A stretch of DNA of 64,000 nt from Micromonospora sp. R77. Lineage in GTDB: Bacteria > Actinomycetota > Actinomycetes > Mycobacteriales > Micromonosporaceae. Below, in pieces: positions 25,509-33,709 of the stretch. Position numbers and translations under genes: made by a program. The stretch covers positions 4,774,001 through 4,838,000 of the forward strand of contig NZ_JALDST010000001.1 of the NCBI RefSeq assembly GCF_022747945.1, read 5' to 3'. Positions within the stretch are counted from its first letter, which is position 1. The number at the start of each line of letters is the position of its first letter. Under the pieces are notes generated by a model. It had not been told where the DNA came from. It made no database searches and was given only the letters and a program-made list of their open reading frames with translations.

Positions 25509-27215
25509 TCAGGCGGTGGGGGAGAGGTCCCGCTCGGCGCTGCCCGGGGCGCGCGGGGTCGGCGGGTTCCACTCCGGTTCCAGCTCCCGCCGGGCGGCGT
25601 CGAGGAAACCGTCGGCGTACGCCTCGGCCGGGAAGTCGCCCAGGTAACGCCGACGGGTCTCCCACCGCGCCGACGCCAGCGGATCGGTGTCCAGCAGCCG
25701 GGTCAGCACGTCGTCGACGTTCGACATGTCCCGCCGCAGCACGTAGCCGGTGCCGGCGAGCGGGAACCGGGCCACGAAGTCGTCCCCGTCCACGCCGGTG
25801 TCGGTCACCGCGTACGGCTTGCCGGAGTAGAGGTAGTCGGAGATGACGCCCGACACGTCGGAGATCAGCGCGTCGGAGCGGTTCACGCAGTCGGTGAGGG
25901 ACAACTCCCGGGCCGCCGCCGCGCCCCACAGGTGCGCCCGGCCGGTCTTCGCCCGGTCCGCGGCGAGCAGCTCGGTGAGGCGGGCCAGCTGCCGCGCCGA
26001 CGCCGGGTTCTGCGAGGTGTACGGGTGGGCCCGCAGGATCACCGTGGCGCCGCGCGCCAGCAGCCGGCGGACCACCGTCTCGGCGACCGGCAGCGAGCAG
26101 TAGTTCGCGTCGGCGTTGTGCCCGGTCCAGGTGGGGGTGTAGAGCACGGTCGGGTGGGCGAGCCCGGGGGTGGGCTGCCGGCGTACCTCGATCGACTCCA
26201 CCTGGGGGCGGCCGACCACGACGAACTTCTCGGCGGGGATCTCCACGCCCGCGCGGGCGTACCGCTCGACGGCGGCCGGCCCGGCCACGAAGATCCGGTC
26301 GAAGATCGCCGAGACCGGGTTGGCGCTGGGCGCCTTGTCGCTGTCGCCGTGGTGCAGCTGCACGTGGGTGAGCTGGGAGAAGCGGATGCAGTGGCTGTTC
26401 TTCGCGCCGTGGTTGACGTAGAACGCCACCCGCAGGCTCGGCACCAGCGCCTCGTCGAGGGTCTTGATGGTGGGGCAGAAGAGCACCGGGGCGCGGGTGG
26501 CGGCGGCGACGGTCGGCAGGAACTCCGGCTCGCGCAGCACCACCAGGAACGGCCGGCCGAGCCGTTCCAGGTAGGGCAGCCACATGGTGACCTGGTATTC
26601 CGACCCGGGCGGGGCGGAGAAGTAGAGCACGAACTCGGGCTGGTGGCGGCGCAGCGCGCGACCCACCGGCCCGCCACCGGCCGGCGGCCGGAACCGCCGC
26701 CGGGCCAGGTCCAGGCCGACCGCCGCGCAGCCGGCCCCGACCAGCAGCGCGGCGACCAGCGCGACCCAGGCGGGCAGCACCAGGGCGGCGGCGACCGCGA
26801 CGAGACCGAGCAGCACCAGCAGCGCGTCGCCGAGCCGCTCGGCGACCAGCGGGGTCCAGGTGCGGACCGGCAGGTTGGCGGCCCGCAGCTCCAGCGCGCC
26901 CGCCTGGCGCAGCGGCCCGACCAGCAGCACCAGGCCGAGCAGGACCAGCGCGGTGGCGGCCAGCGCCGGGTCGAAGCCGTCGTCGAGCCGGCGGGCGTAG
27001 CCGACCAGGATGCCCGCCGCGACCAGGACCGACTCGGCCACGCCGTCGGCGCCCGGCCGGATCCGGCGTTCCACGGCGGCGGCGGCGAGGGCGGCCACCG
27101 CGATCGCCAGCCCCCACCCGGTCGCCCCGGTGAGGGCCAGCACGAGGAACGCCAGCACCGCCAGCCCGGTGGTCAGCACCCGGGCGAGCAGCTTCCGGAC
27201 CAGGTCACCACGCAT
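25509..27215 (-). CDS. TagF-like CDP-glycerol/CDP-ribitol glycerophosphotransferase with N-terminal membrane domain
   Basis: TagF-type enzymes polymerise or prime poly(polyol-phosphate) teichoic acids from CDP-glycerol or CDP-ribitol. The C-terminal 400 residues show the family pattern: the HGDSDKAPSANPVSAIFDRI region, VVVGRPQVESIE, VLYTPTWTGHNADANYCSLP, ILRAHPYTSQNPASAR and SDALISDVSGVISDYLYSGK. Unlike soluble TagF, the first 165 residues hold about five membrane segments. It ends the minus-strand operon begun by the CDP-ribitol synthase, 30 bases downstream of it. A paralog lies at 48193-49941. The polyol cannot be read from sequence; the upstream enzyme favours ribitol. Confidence 0.85.
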   Translation of the reverse strand: MRGDLVRKLLARVLTTGLAVLAFLVLALTGATGWGLAIAVAALAAAAVERRIRPGADGVAESVLVAAGILVGYARRLDDGFDPALAATALVLLGLVLLVGPLRQAGALELRAANLPVRTWTPLVAERLGDALLVLLGLVAVAAALVLPAWVALVAALLVGAGCAAVGLDLARRRFRPPAGGGPVGRALRRHQPEFVLYFSAPPGSEYQVTMWLPYLERLGRPFLVVLREPEFLPTVAAATRAPVLFCPTIKTLDEALVPSLRVAFYVNHGAKNSHCIRFSQLTHVQLHHGDSDKAPSANPVSAIFDRIFVAGPAAVERYARAGVEIPAEKFVVVGRPQVESIEVRRQPTPGLAHPTVLYTPTWTGHNADANYCSLPVAETVVRRLLARGATVILRAHPYTSQNPASARQLARLTELLAADRAKTGRAHLWGAAAARELSLTDCVNRSDALISDVSGVISDYLYSGKPYAVTDTGVDGDDFVARFPLAGTGYVLRRDMSNVDDVLTRLLDTDPLASARWETRRRYLGDFPAEAYADGFLDAARRELEPEWNPPTPRAPGSAERDLSPTA

Positions 27216-27245
27216 GTCGGTCGTCCGTTCCGGTGCTCGGGTGGG

Positions 27246-28778
27246 TCAGGCGTCCACGTCGGCGGGCAGCTCCGACGCGGGCGCGCCGGGCTGGGCCGGA
27301 ACCGCCGCGACCGGCGCGGCGGGCACCGCGGCGACCTGCTCACCGCCGGGGTCCCGGCGTACGTCGATGACCTGGCCGGTCAGGTCGGAGATGAGCACGT
27401 CCAGCGACGCCTGGGCGACCGCCTCGGAGGAGAGCAGCGTGCCCTCCGGCTCCTCGCCGAACGCCTTCGTCCGCATCGGGGTGGCGGTGCGCTCCGGGTT
27501 GACGCAGTTGACCCGTACGCCGAACTCCGCCCACTCGTCGGCGAGCGCCTGGGTCAGGTTGACCAGCGCGGCCTTGGTGGCGGAATAGAGCGCGTAGCGG
27601 GCCCGGCCCCGGGTGTAGGAGCTGGAGGTGTAGAGCAGCAGCTGCCCCTTGGTCTGCTGGAGGTAGGGCAGCGACTGCCGGGCGATCGTCACCGGGCCGA
27701 CGAAGTTGACGTGCAGGAGCCGGTCCATGGTCTCCTCGTCCATCTCCGCGAGGGCCCCCTTCTCCAGGATGCCGGCGGTGACCACGACATGGTCGATCCG
27801 GCCGGTGGCCTCGAAGGCGGTCTTCAGCGCGGCCGACACGTCCTCGGCCCGCTCGACGTGGGTGCCGGTGCTGGAGCGGCTGAACGGGAAGACCTGCGCG
27901 CCGTGCCGGCGGGCCAGTTCGGTGAGGTCGTGGCCGATGCCGTAGCTGCCGCCGAAGACCACGATGGTCCGGCCGGTGAGCTCCTCGGCGTAGCCGTGGT
28001 TGGTCAGCCGGGGGGCCTGCGCCGCGGCGAGCTGGAAGAGCTTGTCCGCCAGGTGCACGTCGACCGGGTGGGTGACCTTGATGTTCTCGTCGGAGCCGTC
28101 GATCACCTTGATCGGCGTGCCGGGCAGGTAGCGCAGCACCACGCCGCAGTCGTCGGTGGCGGCGAAGTCCGGGTCGCCCGCGGCCCGCCGGTACGCCTCC
28201 CGGATGGTGCCGGAGCGGAACGCCTGCGGGGTCTGGCCCCGGCGCAGCGTCGAGCGGACCGGGATGTCGGTGATGCACTCGTCGGCGTCGACCTGGATGA
28301 TCGTGTCGGCGGACGGGATCGCCACGTCGACCGCCGAGTAGGTCCAGAGCGCGTTCACGCACTCCCGGACGATCCGGGCGCTGACCAGGGGCCGGACCGC
28401 GTCGTGGAAGAGGATGTTGACGTCGCCCTCGCCGACCGCGTCCAGCGCGATCCGGGTGGTGGCGTTGCGGGTGTCCCCGCCCTCGATCACCCGGGTCACC
28501 TTGCGGAAGCCGGCGTTCGCCACGATCCGCTGCGCGTCGGCGACGTGCCCGGTGGCCATCAGCACGATGATCTCGTCGATCTCCGGCGCGGCCTCGAACA
28601 CGGCCAGGGTGTGCTCGATGATCGGCTTACCGGCGATCTTCAGCAGCTGCTTGGGGATGCCCAGCCCTAGCCGGGTCCCGGTGCCCCCCGCGAGGATCAC
28701 GGCCACCGTACGCGAGGGGCGCCAGGGTGCCGGGCTCGCCGGCGCGGCGTCCGGTGCGGTGGTGCGGTCCTGCGTCAT
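27246..28778 (-). CDS. Fused D-ribitol-5-phosphate cytidylyltransferase and ribulose-5-phosphate reductase (Bcs1/TarI-TarJ-like)
   Basis: The N-terminal domain (residues 20-250) is an IspD/TarI nucleotidyltransferase: VAVILAGGTGTRLGLGIPKQ, FHDAVRPLVSARIV and HPVDVHLADKLF. The C-terminal domain (about 265-480) is a short-chain dehydrogenase with VVFGGSYGIGHDLTELARRH, the Ser and Tyr-x3-Lys of YTSSSYTRGRARYALYSATK, and VNCVNPERTATPM. This order matches Haemophilus Bcs1, which makes CDP-ribitol from ribulose 5-phosphate in two steps. A plain IspD role in isoprenoid synthesis is unlikely because of the fused reductase and the TagF neighbour. The gene is preceded by a PhoP-type box. The last 40 residues are an Ala/Pro tail. 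Confidence 0.85.
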   Translation of the reverse strand: MTQDRTTAPDAAPASPAPWRPSRTVAVILAGGTGTRLGLGIPKQLLKIAGKPIIEHTLAVFEAAPEIDEIIVLMATGHVADAQRIVANAGFRKVTRVIEGGDTRNATTRIALDAVGEGDVNILFHDAVRPLVSARIVRECVNALWTYSAVDVAIPSADTIIQVDADECITDIPVRSTLRRGQTPQAFRSGTIREAYRRAAGDPDFAATDDCGVVLRYLPGTPIKVIDGSDENIKVTHPVDVHLADKLFQLAAAQAPRLTNHGYAEELTGRTIVVFGGSYGIGHDLTELARRHGAQVFPFSRSSTGTHVERAEDVSAALKTAFEATGRIDHVVVTAGILEKGALAEMDEETMDRLLHVNFVGPVTIARQSLPYLQQTKGQLLLYTSSSYTRGRARYALYSATKAALVNLTQALADEWAEFGVRVNCVNPERTATPMRTKAFGEEPEGTLLSSEAVAQASLDVLISDLTGQVIDVRRDPGGEQVAAVPAAPVAAVPAQPGAPASELPADVDA

Positions 28779-28806
28779 TGCCGTTCCTCACTTCTGCGGG
28801 GGGTGG

Positions 28807-28839
28807 TGGGGTTTACGCCTGGATGACCGGCTGGTGAAC
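28807..28839 (-). promoter_or_regulatory. Putative PhoP-binding PHO box
   Basis: On the minus strand, 29 bases before the CDP-ribitol synthase start, lie contiguous 11-base direct repeats: GTTCACCAGCC (28839-28829), GGTCATCCAGG (28828-28818) and a degenerate CGTAAACCCCA (28817-28807). The second unit fits the Streptomyces PhoP consensus G-G/T-TCA-YYY-R-G/C-G at every position and the first at all but one or two. The phase and tandem layout are those of an operator core. Confidence 0.7.
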
Positions 28840-28871
28840 TTTCGCCGGCAACCTGAAAACCTTAACGCGTA

Positions 28872-28916
28872 CGGCGGAGCGCACCGACCGGGCGACCCGG
28901 CCGGTGCGCTCCGCCG
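28872..28916 (-). terminator. Hairpin terminator after the exporter ATPase gene
   Basis: A 15-base-pair stem (28872-28886 with 28902-28916) begins two bases after the TAG of the ABC ATPase. It separates the exporter operon from the CDP-ribitol/TagF operon, implying that the latter has its own promoter beside the PHO box. Confidence 0.75.
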
Positions 28917-28918
28917 TG

Positions 28919-29719
28919 CTACTTCTGGTTCTCGTACGCGTCGCAGACCTCTTCGGTGGGGCCGTCCATCTTCAGCACGCCGCTCTCCAGCCAGATGGTG
29001 CGCTCGCAGGTGTCCCGGATCGAGCCGATCGAGTGGCTGACCAGGAAGACGGTGCCGGCGCTGTCGCGCAGCTCCCGGACCCGCTGCTCGCTGCGGACCC
29101 GGAACTTGCGGTCGCCGGTGGCGAGGGCCTCGTCGATCAGCAGGACGTCGTGCTTCTTCGCCGAGGAGATGGCGAAGCGCAGCCGGGCGCCCATGCCGGA
29201 GGAGTAGGTGCGCATCGGCAGCGAGGCGAAGTCGCCGCGCTCGTTGATCCCGGAGAACTCGATGATCTCCGGGGCGATCCGCTTGACCTCCTCGGGCGGC
29301 ATGCCCATGGCCAGGCAGCCGAGCACCACGTTACGCTCGCCGGAGAGGTCGTTGAGCAGGGCCGCGTTCACGCCGAGCAGCGACGGCTGGCCCATCGTGT
29401 AGACCGCGCCGCGGGCCGGGGGGAGCAGGCCGGCGATGGCCCGCAGCAGGGTCGACTTGCCGGAGCCGTTGCTGCCGATCAGCCCGATGGCCTCACCCTG
29501 GTACGCGGTGAAGCTCACGCCCTTGACCGCGTGCACCTCGCGGATGTTCGGCGCGCTGGTGCGGGAGACGATGCGCTTGAGGGCGGAGACCGGGGTCGTG
29601 CCGCCGGTGGCGCCCTTGTGGATCTTGTAGATCACGTGCACGTCGTCCACCACGACGGTGGGGATCCGGGCCTGGTCCGTCCCGACGGCGTCGCTCGTCA
29701 ACTGGGTCTGGTCAGCCAC
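28919..29719 (-). CDS. tagH: Teichoic-acid/polysaccharide ABC exporter ATPase (TagH/Wzt type)
   Basis: ATPase of the two-gene exporter that flips lipid-linked glycopolymer across the membrane. The start GTG 29719 follows AAGGAGTAC and overlaps the permease end by 8 bases; in-frame upstream codons are read-through. The protein has Walker A IGSNGSGKSTLLRA (residues 81-94), the signature RTYSSGMGARLRFAI, Walker B DVLLIDEALATGD and the switch LVSHSIGSI. The D-E-A-L-A-T-G-D form and the spacing after strand one are typical of the TagH/RfbB/Wzt subfamily. It lacks a long C-terminal carbohydrate-binding domain, as in the short actinobacterial members. Confidence 0.9.
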   Translation of the reverse strand: MADQTQLTSDAVGTDQARIPTVVVDDVHVIYKIHKGATGGTTPVSALKRIVSRTSAPNIREVHAVKGVSFTAYQGEAIGLIGSNGSGKSTLLRAIAGLLPPARGAVYTMGQPSLLGVNAALLNDLSGERNVVLGCLAMGMPPEEVKRIAPEIIEFSGINERGDFASLPMRTYSSGMGARLRFAISSAKKHDVLLIDEALATGDRKFRVRSEQRVRELRDSAGTVFLVSHSIGSIRDTCERTIWLESGVLKMDGPTEEVCDAYENQK

Positions 29720-30614
29720 GGCCGTACTCCTTCTCTCCGCGCCAGAAGTAGACGAAACCACCGACGCCCATCACCAGCGCCCAGGCCACCGCCATCACCC
29801 ACAACCGGGTCGGTGTCGAGACCAGATTGGTCTGGTTGGACTCCAGCAGCGCGTAGCGGGCCAGCTCGATGAAGATCAGCGGCGGGTTCGCCTCCAGCAG
29901 GGTGGCGGCCCAGTGCGGCAGGTGCTCCCGGAACAGCGCCACCGGGTAGAGCACGCCGGAGGCGTACAGCCAGGTCCGCATCACGAACGGCATGACCTGC
30001 TTGAGGTCGGTGATCTTGGAGCCGAGCCGGGCCATCACCATGGTCAACCCGATGTTGAAGATCGTCTGGAGCAGCAGCATGGGCGCGATCAACAGCCAGC
30101 GGAAGGTCAGCGGCTCGCCGGTCAGCAGCACGATGACCGCGAGCACCACCATCGACATGAGCAGCTGCTGGAGCTGCACCAGGGTGACGGTGATCGGCAG
30201 CGCCGCCCGGGGGAACTGGAGGGCCCGGATCAGGCCCAGGTTGCCGGTGATCGCGCTGGTGCCGTTCTGCACCGCGGTCTGGGTGAACATGAAGATGAAC
30301 ACACCGGTGCAGAGGTACGCGATGAAGTTCGACGTGTTGCGGTGGGACGAGACGATCACACCGAAGACCAGGTAGTAGACCGCCGCGTTGGTCAGCGGGG
30401 TCAGCACCTGCCAGAGCTGCCCGAGCTGTGTCTGGCTGAGCGACGAGGCGACCTTCGCCCGCGAGTACGCGGTCATGAAGTGTCGGTACGCCCACAGCTT
30501 GCGGGTGTATTCGGCCAGGGGTGGGCGTTCCCCGGCGACCCGCAGCCCGTACCGCTGCGCGAGCTGGGCCTGGGTCAGCCCGGAGTCGGGGTCGGCCACC
30601 GCGGTGTTGGCCAT
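29712..30614 (-). CDS. tagG: Teichoic-acid/polysaccharide ABC exporter permease (TagG/Wzm type)
   Basis: A 300-residue ABC-2 membrane subunit with six predicted spans. The start is set at ATG 30614 (MANTAVADPDSGLTQAQLAQ); the open frame runs further into the promoter, but that part crosses the -10 element. Family features are YSRAKVASSLSQTQLGQLWQ before the first span, NTSNFIAYLCTGVFIFMFTQ, and IRALQFPRAALPITVTLVQL. It is the first gene of the exporter operon, transcribed from a promoter overlapped by a palindrome and divergent from a TetR gene. Export of the locus product is the obvious role. Confidence 0.9.
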   Translation of the reverse strand: MANTAVADPDSGLTQAQLAQRYGLRVAGERPPLAEYTRKLWAYRHFMTAYSRAKVASSLSQTQLGQLWQVLTPLTNAAVYYLVFGVIVSSHRNTSNFIAYLCTGVFIFMFTQTAVQNGTSAITGNLGLIRALQFPRAALPITVTLVQLQQLLMSMVVLAVIVLLTGEPLTFRWLLIAPMLLLQTIFNIGLTMVMARLGSKITDLKQVMPFVMRTWLYASGVLYPVALFREHLPHWAATLLEANPPLIFIELARYALLESNQTNLVSTPTRLWVMAVAWALVMGVGGFVYFWRGEKEYGRG

Positions 30615-30722
30615 GGTCAGGTGCTCCGATCTTTCGTGCCGATGGGGAGCAGTGGAAGGAAGGGTGTCGCAGCGATGAAATCTAGCCTGCCGGGGTCCTG
30701 CCGCCGCCTCGCCGCTGCGTGG

Positions 30723-30751
30723 AAGGTAGTCCAAAACACGTCGGGACGCAA
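30723..30751 (-). promoter_or_regulatory. Promoter of the tagG-tagH exporter operon
   Basis: Minus-strand TTGCGT (30751-30746), a 17-base spacer and TACCTT (30728-30723) form a good vegetative promoter. The transcript would start near 30716 with about a 100-base leader before the tagG ATG. Confidence 0.65.
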
Positions 30752-30767
30752 CCGTACCGTCGTTGCG
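30747..30767. promoter_or_regulatory. Candidate TetR operator
   Basis: CGCAAC, nine bases, GTTGCG form a 21-base interrupted palindrome. It overlaps the -35 of the tagG promoter and abuts the TACATT -10 (30769-30774) of the divergent tetR gene, so one bound dimer could repress both. Confidence 0.6.
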
Positions 30768-30781
30768 CTACATTGTTCCAC

Positions 30782-31414
30782 GTGACGACCGAGAAGAGGC
30801 GTGCCCCGGCCGGTGCGGCGGTGCTGCGTGGTGAGATCACCACGGCCATCCGTACTGCCGTCATGCAGGAGTTGGCGGAGGTCGGCTACGGCCGGCTCTC
30901 GATCGAGGCGGTGGCCCGCCGGGCCGGGGTGAGCAAGACGGCGATCTATCGCCGCTGGCGTTCCAAGCTCGACCTGGTGCTGGACATGGTCTCCGCCGTG
31001 GCGGGCCGCAACCTGCCCCTGCTGGACACCGGCAGCCTCCTGGGCGACCTGGAGATCCTGCTGCACGTCATGTCCCGCGCGCTGCGCCACCGGCTGGCCT
31101 CGCAGATCATCCCGGACCTGCTGGCCGAGGCCGCCCGCAACCCGCAGATCGGCGAGAAGCTCCAGGCGGCGCTGAACGACTACCAGCAGGCGGTCGGCCG
31201 GATCCTGATCGGCCGGGCGGTCGAGCGCGGCGAACTCGCCCCGGACACCGACCCCCGGCTGGCGGTCGACCTGATCGTCGGCCCGATCTACTGGCGGCTG
31301 GCGATCGCCCGGGCGCCGATGAGCATGGACGAGGTGCCCCGGCTGGCCGCCGCGATCGTCGCGGGGCTCCGGGTAGCATGCTTGGGGCCCGTTCGCGACG
31401 AGGTGGAAGTCTGA
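30782..31414 (+). CDS. TetR/AcrR-family regulator
   Basis: A 210-residue repressor from GTG 30782; the longer in-frame opening upstream includes the promoter and is rejected. The N-terminal helix-turn-helix reads GRLSIEAVARRAGVSKTAIYRRW (about residues 39-61). The remaining helices form a ligand/dimer domain of the TetR_C type (LDMVSAVAGRNLPLLDTG, then LIVGPIYWRLAIARAPMS). A TACATT -10 lies 7 bases before the GTG, so the mRNA is probably leaderless. Divergence from tagG and the shared palindrome suggest that it controls the exporter and itself. The ligand is unknown. Confidence 0.85.
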   Translation: MTTEKRRAPAGAAVLRGEITTAIRTAVMQELAEVGYGRLSIEAVARRAGVSKTAIYRRWRSKLDLVLDMVSAVAGRNLPLLDTGSLLGDLEILLHVMSRALRHRLASQIIPDLLAEAARNPQIGEKLQAALNDYQQAVGRILIGRAVERGELAPDTDPRLAVDLIVGPIYWRLAIARAPMSMDEVPRLAAAIVAGLRVACLGPVRDEVEV

Positions 31415-31491
31415 CCCCCGGCGCCGCGTCCGTGACCAGCCGCACCGGAGGCGCGTTGACCCACTCGGCTGGCCGGTCGAACCACGCGATC

Positions 31492-31520
31492 ACTGACGAA
31501 TCAGCGAAGCCAGTTACCAT
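31492..31520 (+). promoter_or_regulatory. Promoter of the aminotransferase-dehydrogenase-glycosyltransferase operon
   Basis: ACTGAC (31492-31497), a 17-base spacer and TACCAT (31515-31520) precede a leader of about 50 bases with AGGAGGAA (31565-31572) before ATG 31578. Confidence 0.55.
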
Positions 31521-31577
31521 CCCCCCTCGGAAGCCGGAAACCCCCCAATGAGCACTTTGTCGACAGGAGGAAGCCCC

Positions 31578-32687
31578 ATGGCTGGGCCGCACTCAGAGTT
31601 CATCCCCCCAGCGCGACCGATCATCGGTGAGGCCGAGATCGAAGCGGCTGTCCGGGTGCTGCGGAGCGGCCGGGTCGTACAGGGCCCGGAGGTCGCGGCG
31701 TTCGAGGAGGAGTTCGGCGAGCTGGTCGACGGCCGGCACTGCGTCGCCGTCAACTCCGGCACCTCGGCCCTCCAGCTCACCCTGATGGCGCTCGGCCTCG
31801 GCCCGGGTGACGAGGTCATCGTGCCCTCGTTCTCCTTCGCCGCCAGCGGCAACGCCGTCCGGCTGGTCGGTGCCGAGCCGGTCTTCGTGGACATCGAGCC
31901 GGGCACCTTCTGCGTCGACCCGGAGGCGGTCGCCGCCGCGATCACGCCGAAGACCGCCGCCATCATGCCGGTGCACCTCTACGGCCACCCGGCCGCGATG
32001 GACCGGATCATGGCCATCGCGCAGCAGCACGGCCTGGCCGTCGTCGAGGACGCCGCGCAGGCGCACGGCGCCGCGCTGCACGGCACCCCGGTCGGCGCCT
32101 TCGGCACCGCCGGCTGCTTCAGCTTCTATCCGACGAAGAACATGCACTCCCTCGAGGGCGGCATGATCACCACCGGGGACGCCGGGCTCGCCCGCACCCT
32201 GCGGCTGCTGCGCAACCAGGGCATGGAGCAGCGGTACGCGAACGAGATCGTCGGCGCGAACATGCGGATGACCGACGTGGCCGCCGCCATCGGCCGGGTC
32301 CAGCTGCGCCAGCTCGGCGAGTGGACCGAGCAGCGCCGGGCCAACGCCAAGTTCCTCGACTCCGCCATCACCGGCATGGTCACCCCGCCGGTGGCCGACG
32401 GCGCCCGGCACGTCTACCACCAGTACACGGTGCGGGTGACGGCCGACCGCGATGCCGCCCAGGCCCGCCTCACCGAGCTGGGCATCGGCAACGCCGTCTA
32501 CTACCCGACCCCGATCCACCGGCTCAAGCCCTACCTGGACGCGAACGGCCAGCCCGGCCCCTGGCACCTGCCGGAGACCGAGAAGGCCGCCGCCGAGGTG
32601 GTCTCGCTGCCGGTGCACCCGTCGCTCAGCCAGTCCGACCTGGAGCGGATCGCCGACGGCGCCAACCTCGCGGGCGGTGCCCGATGA
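31578..32687 (+). CDS. wbpE: DegT/DnrJ/EryC1/StrS sugar aminotransferase, WbpE-like
   Basis: PLP-dependent enzyme that aminates a keto nucleotide-sugar. The start ATG 31578 is fixed by AGGAGG; an earlier ATG at 31548 lacks a site. The 369-residue protein has NSGTSALQLTLMALGLGPGD, Asp158 in VVEDAAQAHGA that pairs with the PLP nitrogen, and Lys187 in SFYPTKNMHSLEGGMI that forms the Schiff base. With the adjacent Gfo/Idh oxidoreductase it matches WbpE-WbpB, which together make the 3-amino derivative of UDP-GlcNAc-uronic acid. Pairing with WbpA-, WbpD- and WbpI-class genes elsewhere in the locus supports this over other deoxyamino-sugar routes. Confidence 0.85.
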   Translation: MAGPHSEFIPPARPIIGEAEIEAAVRVLRSGRVVQGPEVAAFEEEFGELVDGRHCVAVNSGTSALQLTLMALGLGPGDEVIVPSFSFAASGNAVRLVGAEPVFVDIEPGTFCVDPEAVAAAITPKTAAIMPVHLYGHPAAMDRIMAIAQQHGLAVVEDAAQAHGAALHGTPVGAFGTAGCFSFYPTKNMHSLEGGMITTGDAGLARTLRLLRNQGMEQRYANEIVGANMRMTDVAAAIGRVQLRQLGEWTEQRRANAKFLDSAITGMVTPPVADGARHVYHQYTVRVTADRDAAQARLTELGIGNAVYYPTPIHRLKPYLDANGQPGPWHLPETEKAAAEVVSLPVHPSLSQSDLERIADGANLAGGAR

Positions 32688-33709
32688 GCGGGGGACGCAA
32701 GCTGCGCGCCGGCCTGATCGGCCTCGGCGCGATGGGGCGCAACCACGCCCGGATCCTGTCCAACCTCGACGGCGTCGAGCTGGTCGGCATCGTCGACCCG
32801 GCCGGCGACACCACCGGCACCCTGCGCGCCCCGGTCGTGCCCGAACTGGGTGACCTGCTCGCCCTGGGCGTCGACTACGCGGTGGTCGCCTGCCCGACCG
32901 CGCTGCACGAGCAGATCGGCCTGGAGCTCGCCGCCAACGGGGTCAGCGCGCTGATCGAGAAGCCCCTCGCGCAGTCCGTCGAGGCGGCCACCCGGCTGGT
33001 CGACGCGTTCGAGGCCGCCGGCCTGGTCGCCGGCGTCGGCCACATCGAGCGCTACAACCCGGCGCTGCAGAGCCTGCGTACCCGGCTGGAGGCCGGCGAG
33101 CTGGGCGAGGTCTTCCAGGTCGTCACCCGCCGCCAGGGCCCGTTCCCGCACCGCATCGCCGACGTCGGCGTGGTGATGGACCTGGCCACCCACGACATCG
33201 ACCTGACCGCCTGGGTCACCGGCCAGGAATACACCTCGGTCTCCGCCCGGACGGTCTCCCGCTCCGGCCGGCTGCACGAGGACATGGTCGCCGTGGTCGG
33301 CCAGCTCGCCGACGGCACGATGGTCAACCACCTGGTCAACTGGCTGAGCCCGCTCAAGGAGCGGTCCACCGTGGTCACCGGCGACAAGGGCTGCTTCGTG
33401 GCCGACACCCTCACCGCCGACCTGACCTTCTATGCCAACGCCGCCATCGACACCGAGTGGGAGGCGCTGCGCGCGTTCCGCGGCGTCGCCGAGGGCGACA
33501 TGGTCCGCTTCGCGATCCCCAAGCGGGAGCCGCTGCTCGTCGAGCACGAGCGGTTCCGCGACGCGGTCGAGGGCAAGCAGAGCGACATCGTCACGCTGCG
33601 GCAGGGTCTGCGTACCGTGCAGGTGGCCGCCGGGCTGCTGGAGTCCGCCTCGGACGGCAAGGTCGTGGCGATCGCCTCCGGCAGTGACGTGGAGCCGGCA
33701 CTGCGATGA
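32684..33709 (+). CDS. wbpB: Gfo/Idh/MocA oxidoreductase, WbpB/WlbA-like nucleotide-sugar 3-dehydrogenase
   Basis: The ATG overlaps the aminotransferase TGA as ATGA. The 341-residue protein has an N-terminal Rossmann motif LRAGLIGLGAMGRNHARIL, the NAD-domain EKP motif in ALIEKPLAQSVEAA, and the catalytic-domain segment VGHIERYNPALQSLR. GVVMDLATHDIDLTAWVTG carries the conserved Asp and His pair. WbpB/WlbA oxidises C3 of UDP-GlcNAc-uronic acid to supply the WbpE aminotransferase, and the VGHIERYNPA phrase is typical of that branch. The substrate is inferred from family and context, not proved. Confidence 0.85.
   Translation: MSGGRKLRAGLIGLGAMGRNHARILSNLDGVELVGIVDPAGDTTGTLRAPVVPELGDLLALGVDYAVVACPTALHEQIGLELAANGVSALIEKPLAQSVEAATRLVDAFEAAGLVAGVGHIERYNPALQSLRTRLEAGELGEVFQVVTRRQGPFPHRIADVGVVMDLATHDIDLTAWVTGQEYTSVSARTVSRSGRLHEDMVAVVGQLADGTMVNHLVNWLSPLKERSTVVTGDKGCFVADTLTADLTFYANAAIDTEWEALRAFRGVAEGDMVRFAIPKREPLLVEHERFRDAVEGKQSDIVTLRQGLRTVQVAAGLLESASDGKVVAIASGSDVEPALR

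Noticed and set aside
25932..28670. A 912-codon plus-strand open frame
   Set aside because: It lies opposite the TagF-like and CDP-ribitol synthase genes, has shadow-type Gly/Arg/His composition and no motif.
27246..28778. IspD of the MEP isoprenoid pathway
   Set aside because: The fused C-terminal short-chain dehydrogenase and the downstream TagF-like gene fit a Bcs1-type CDP-ribitol synthase much better.
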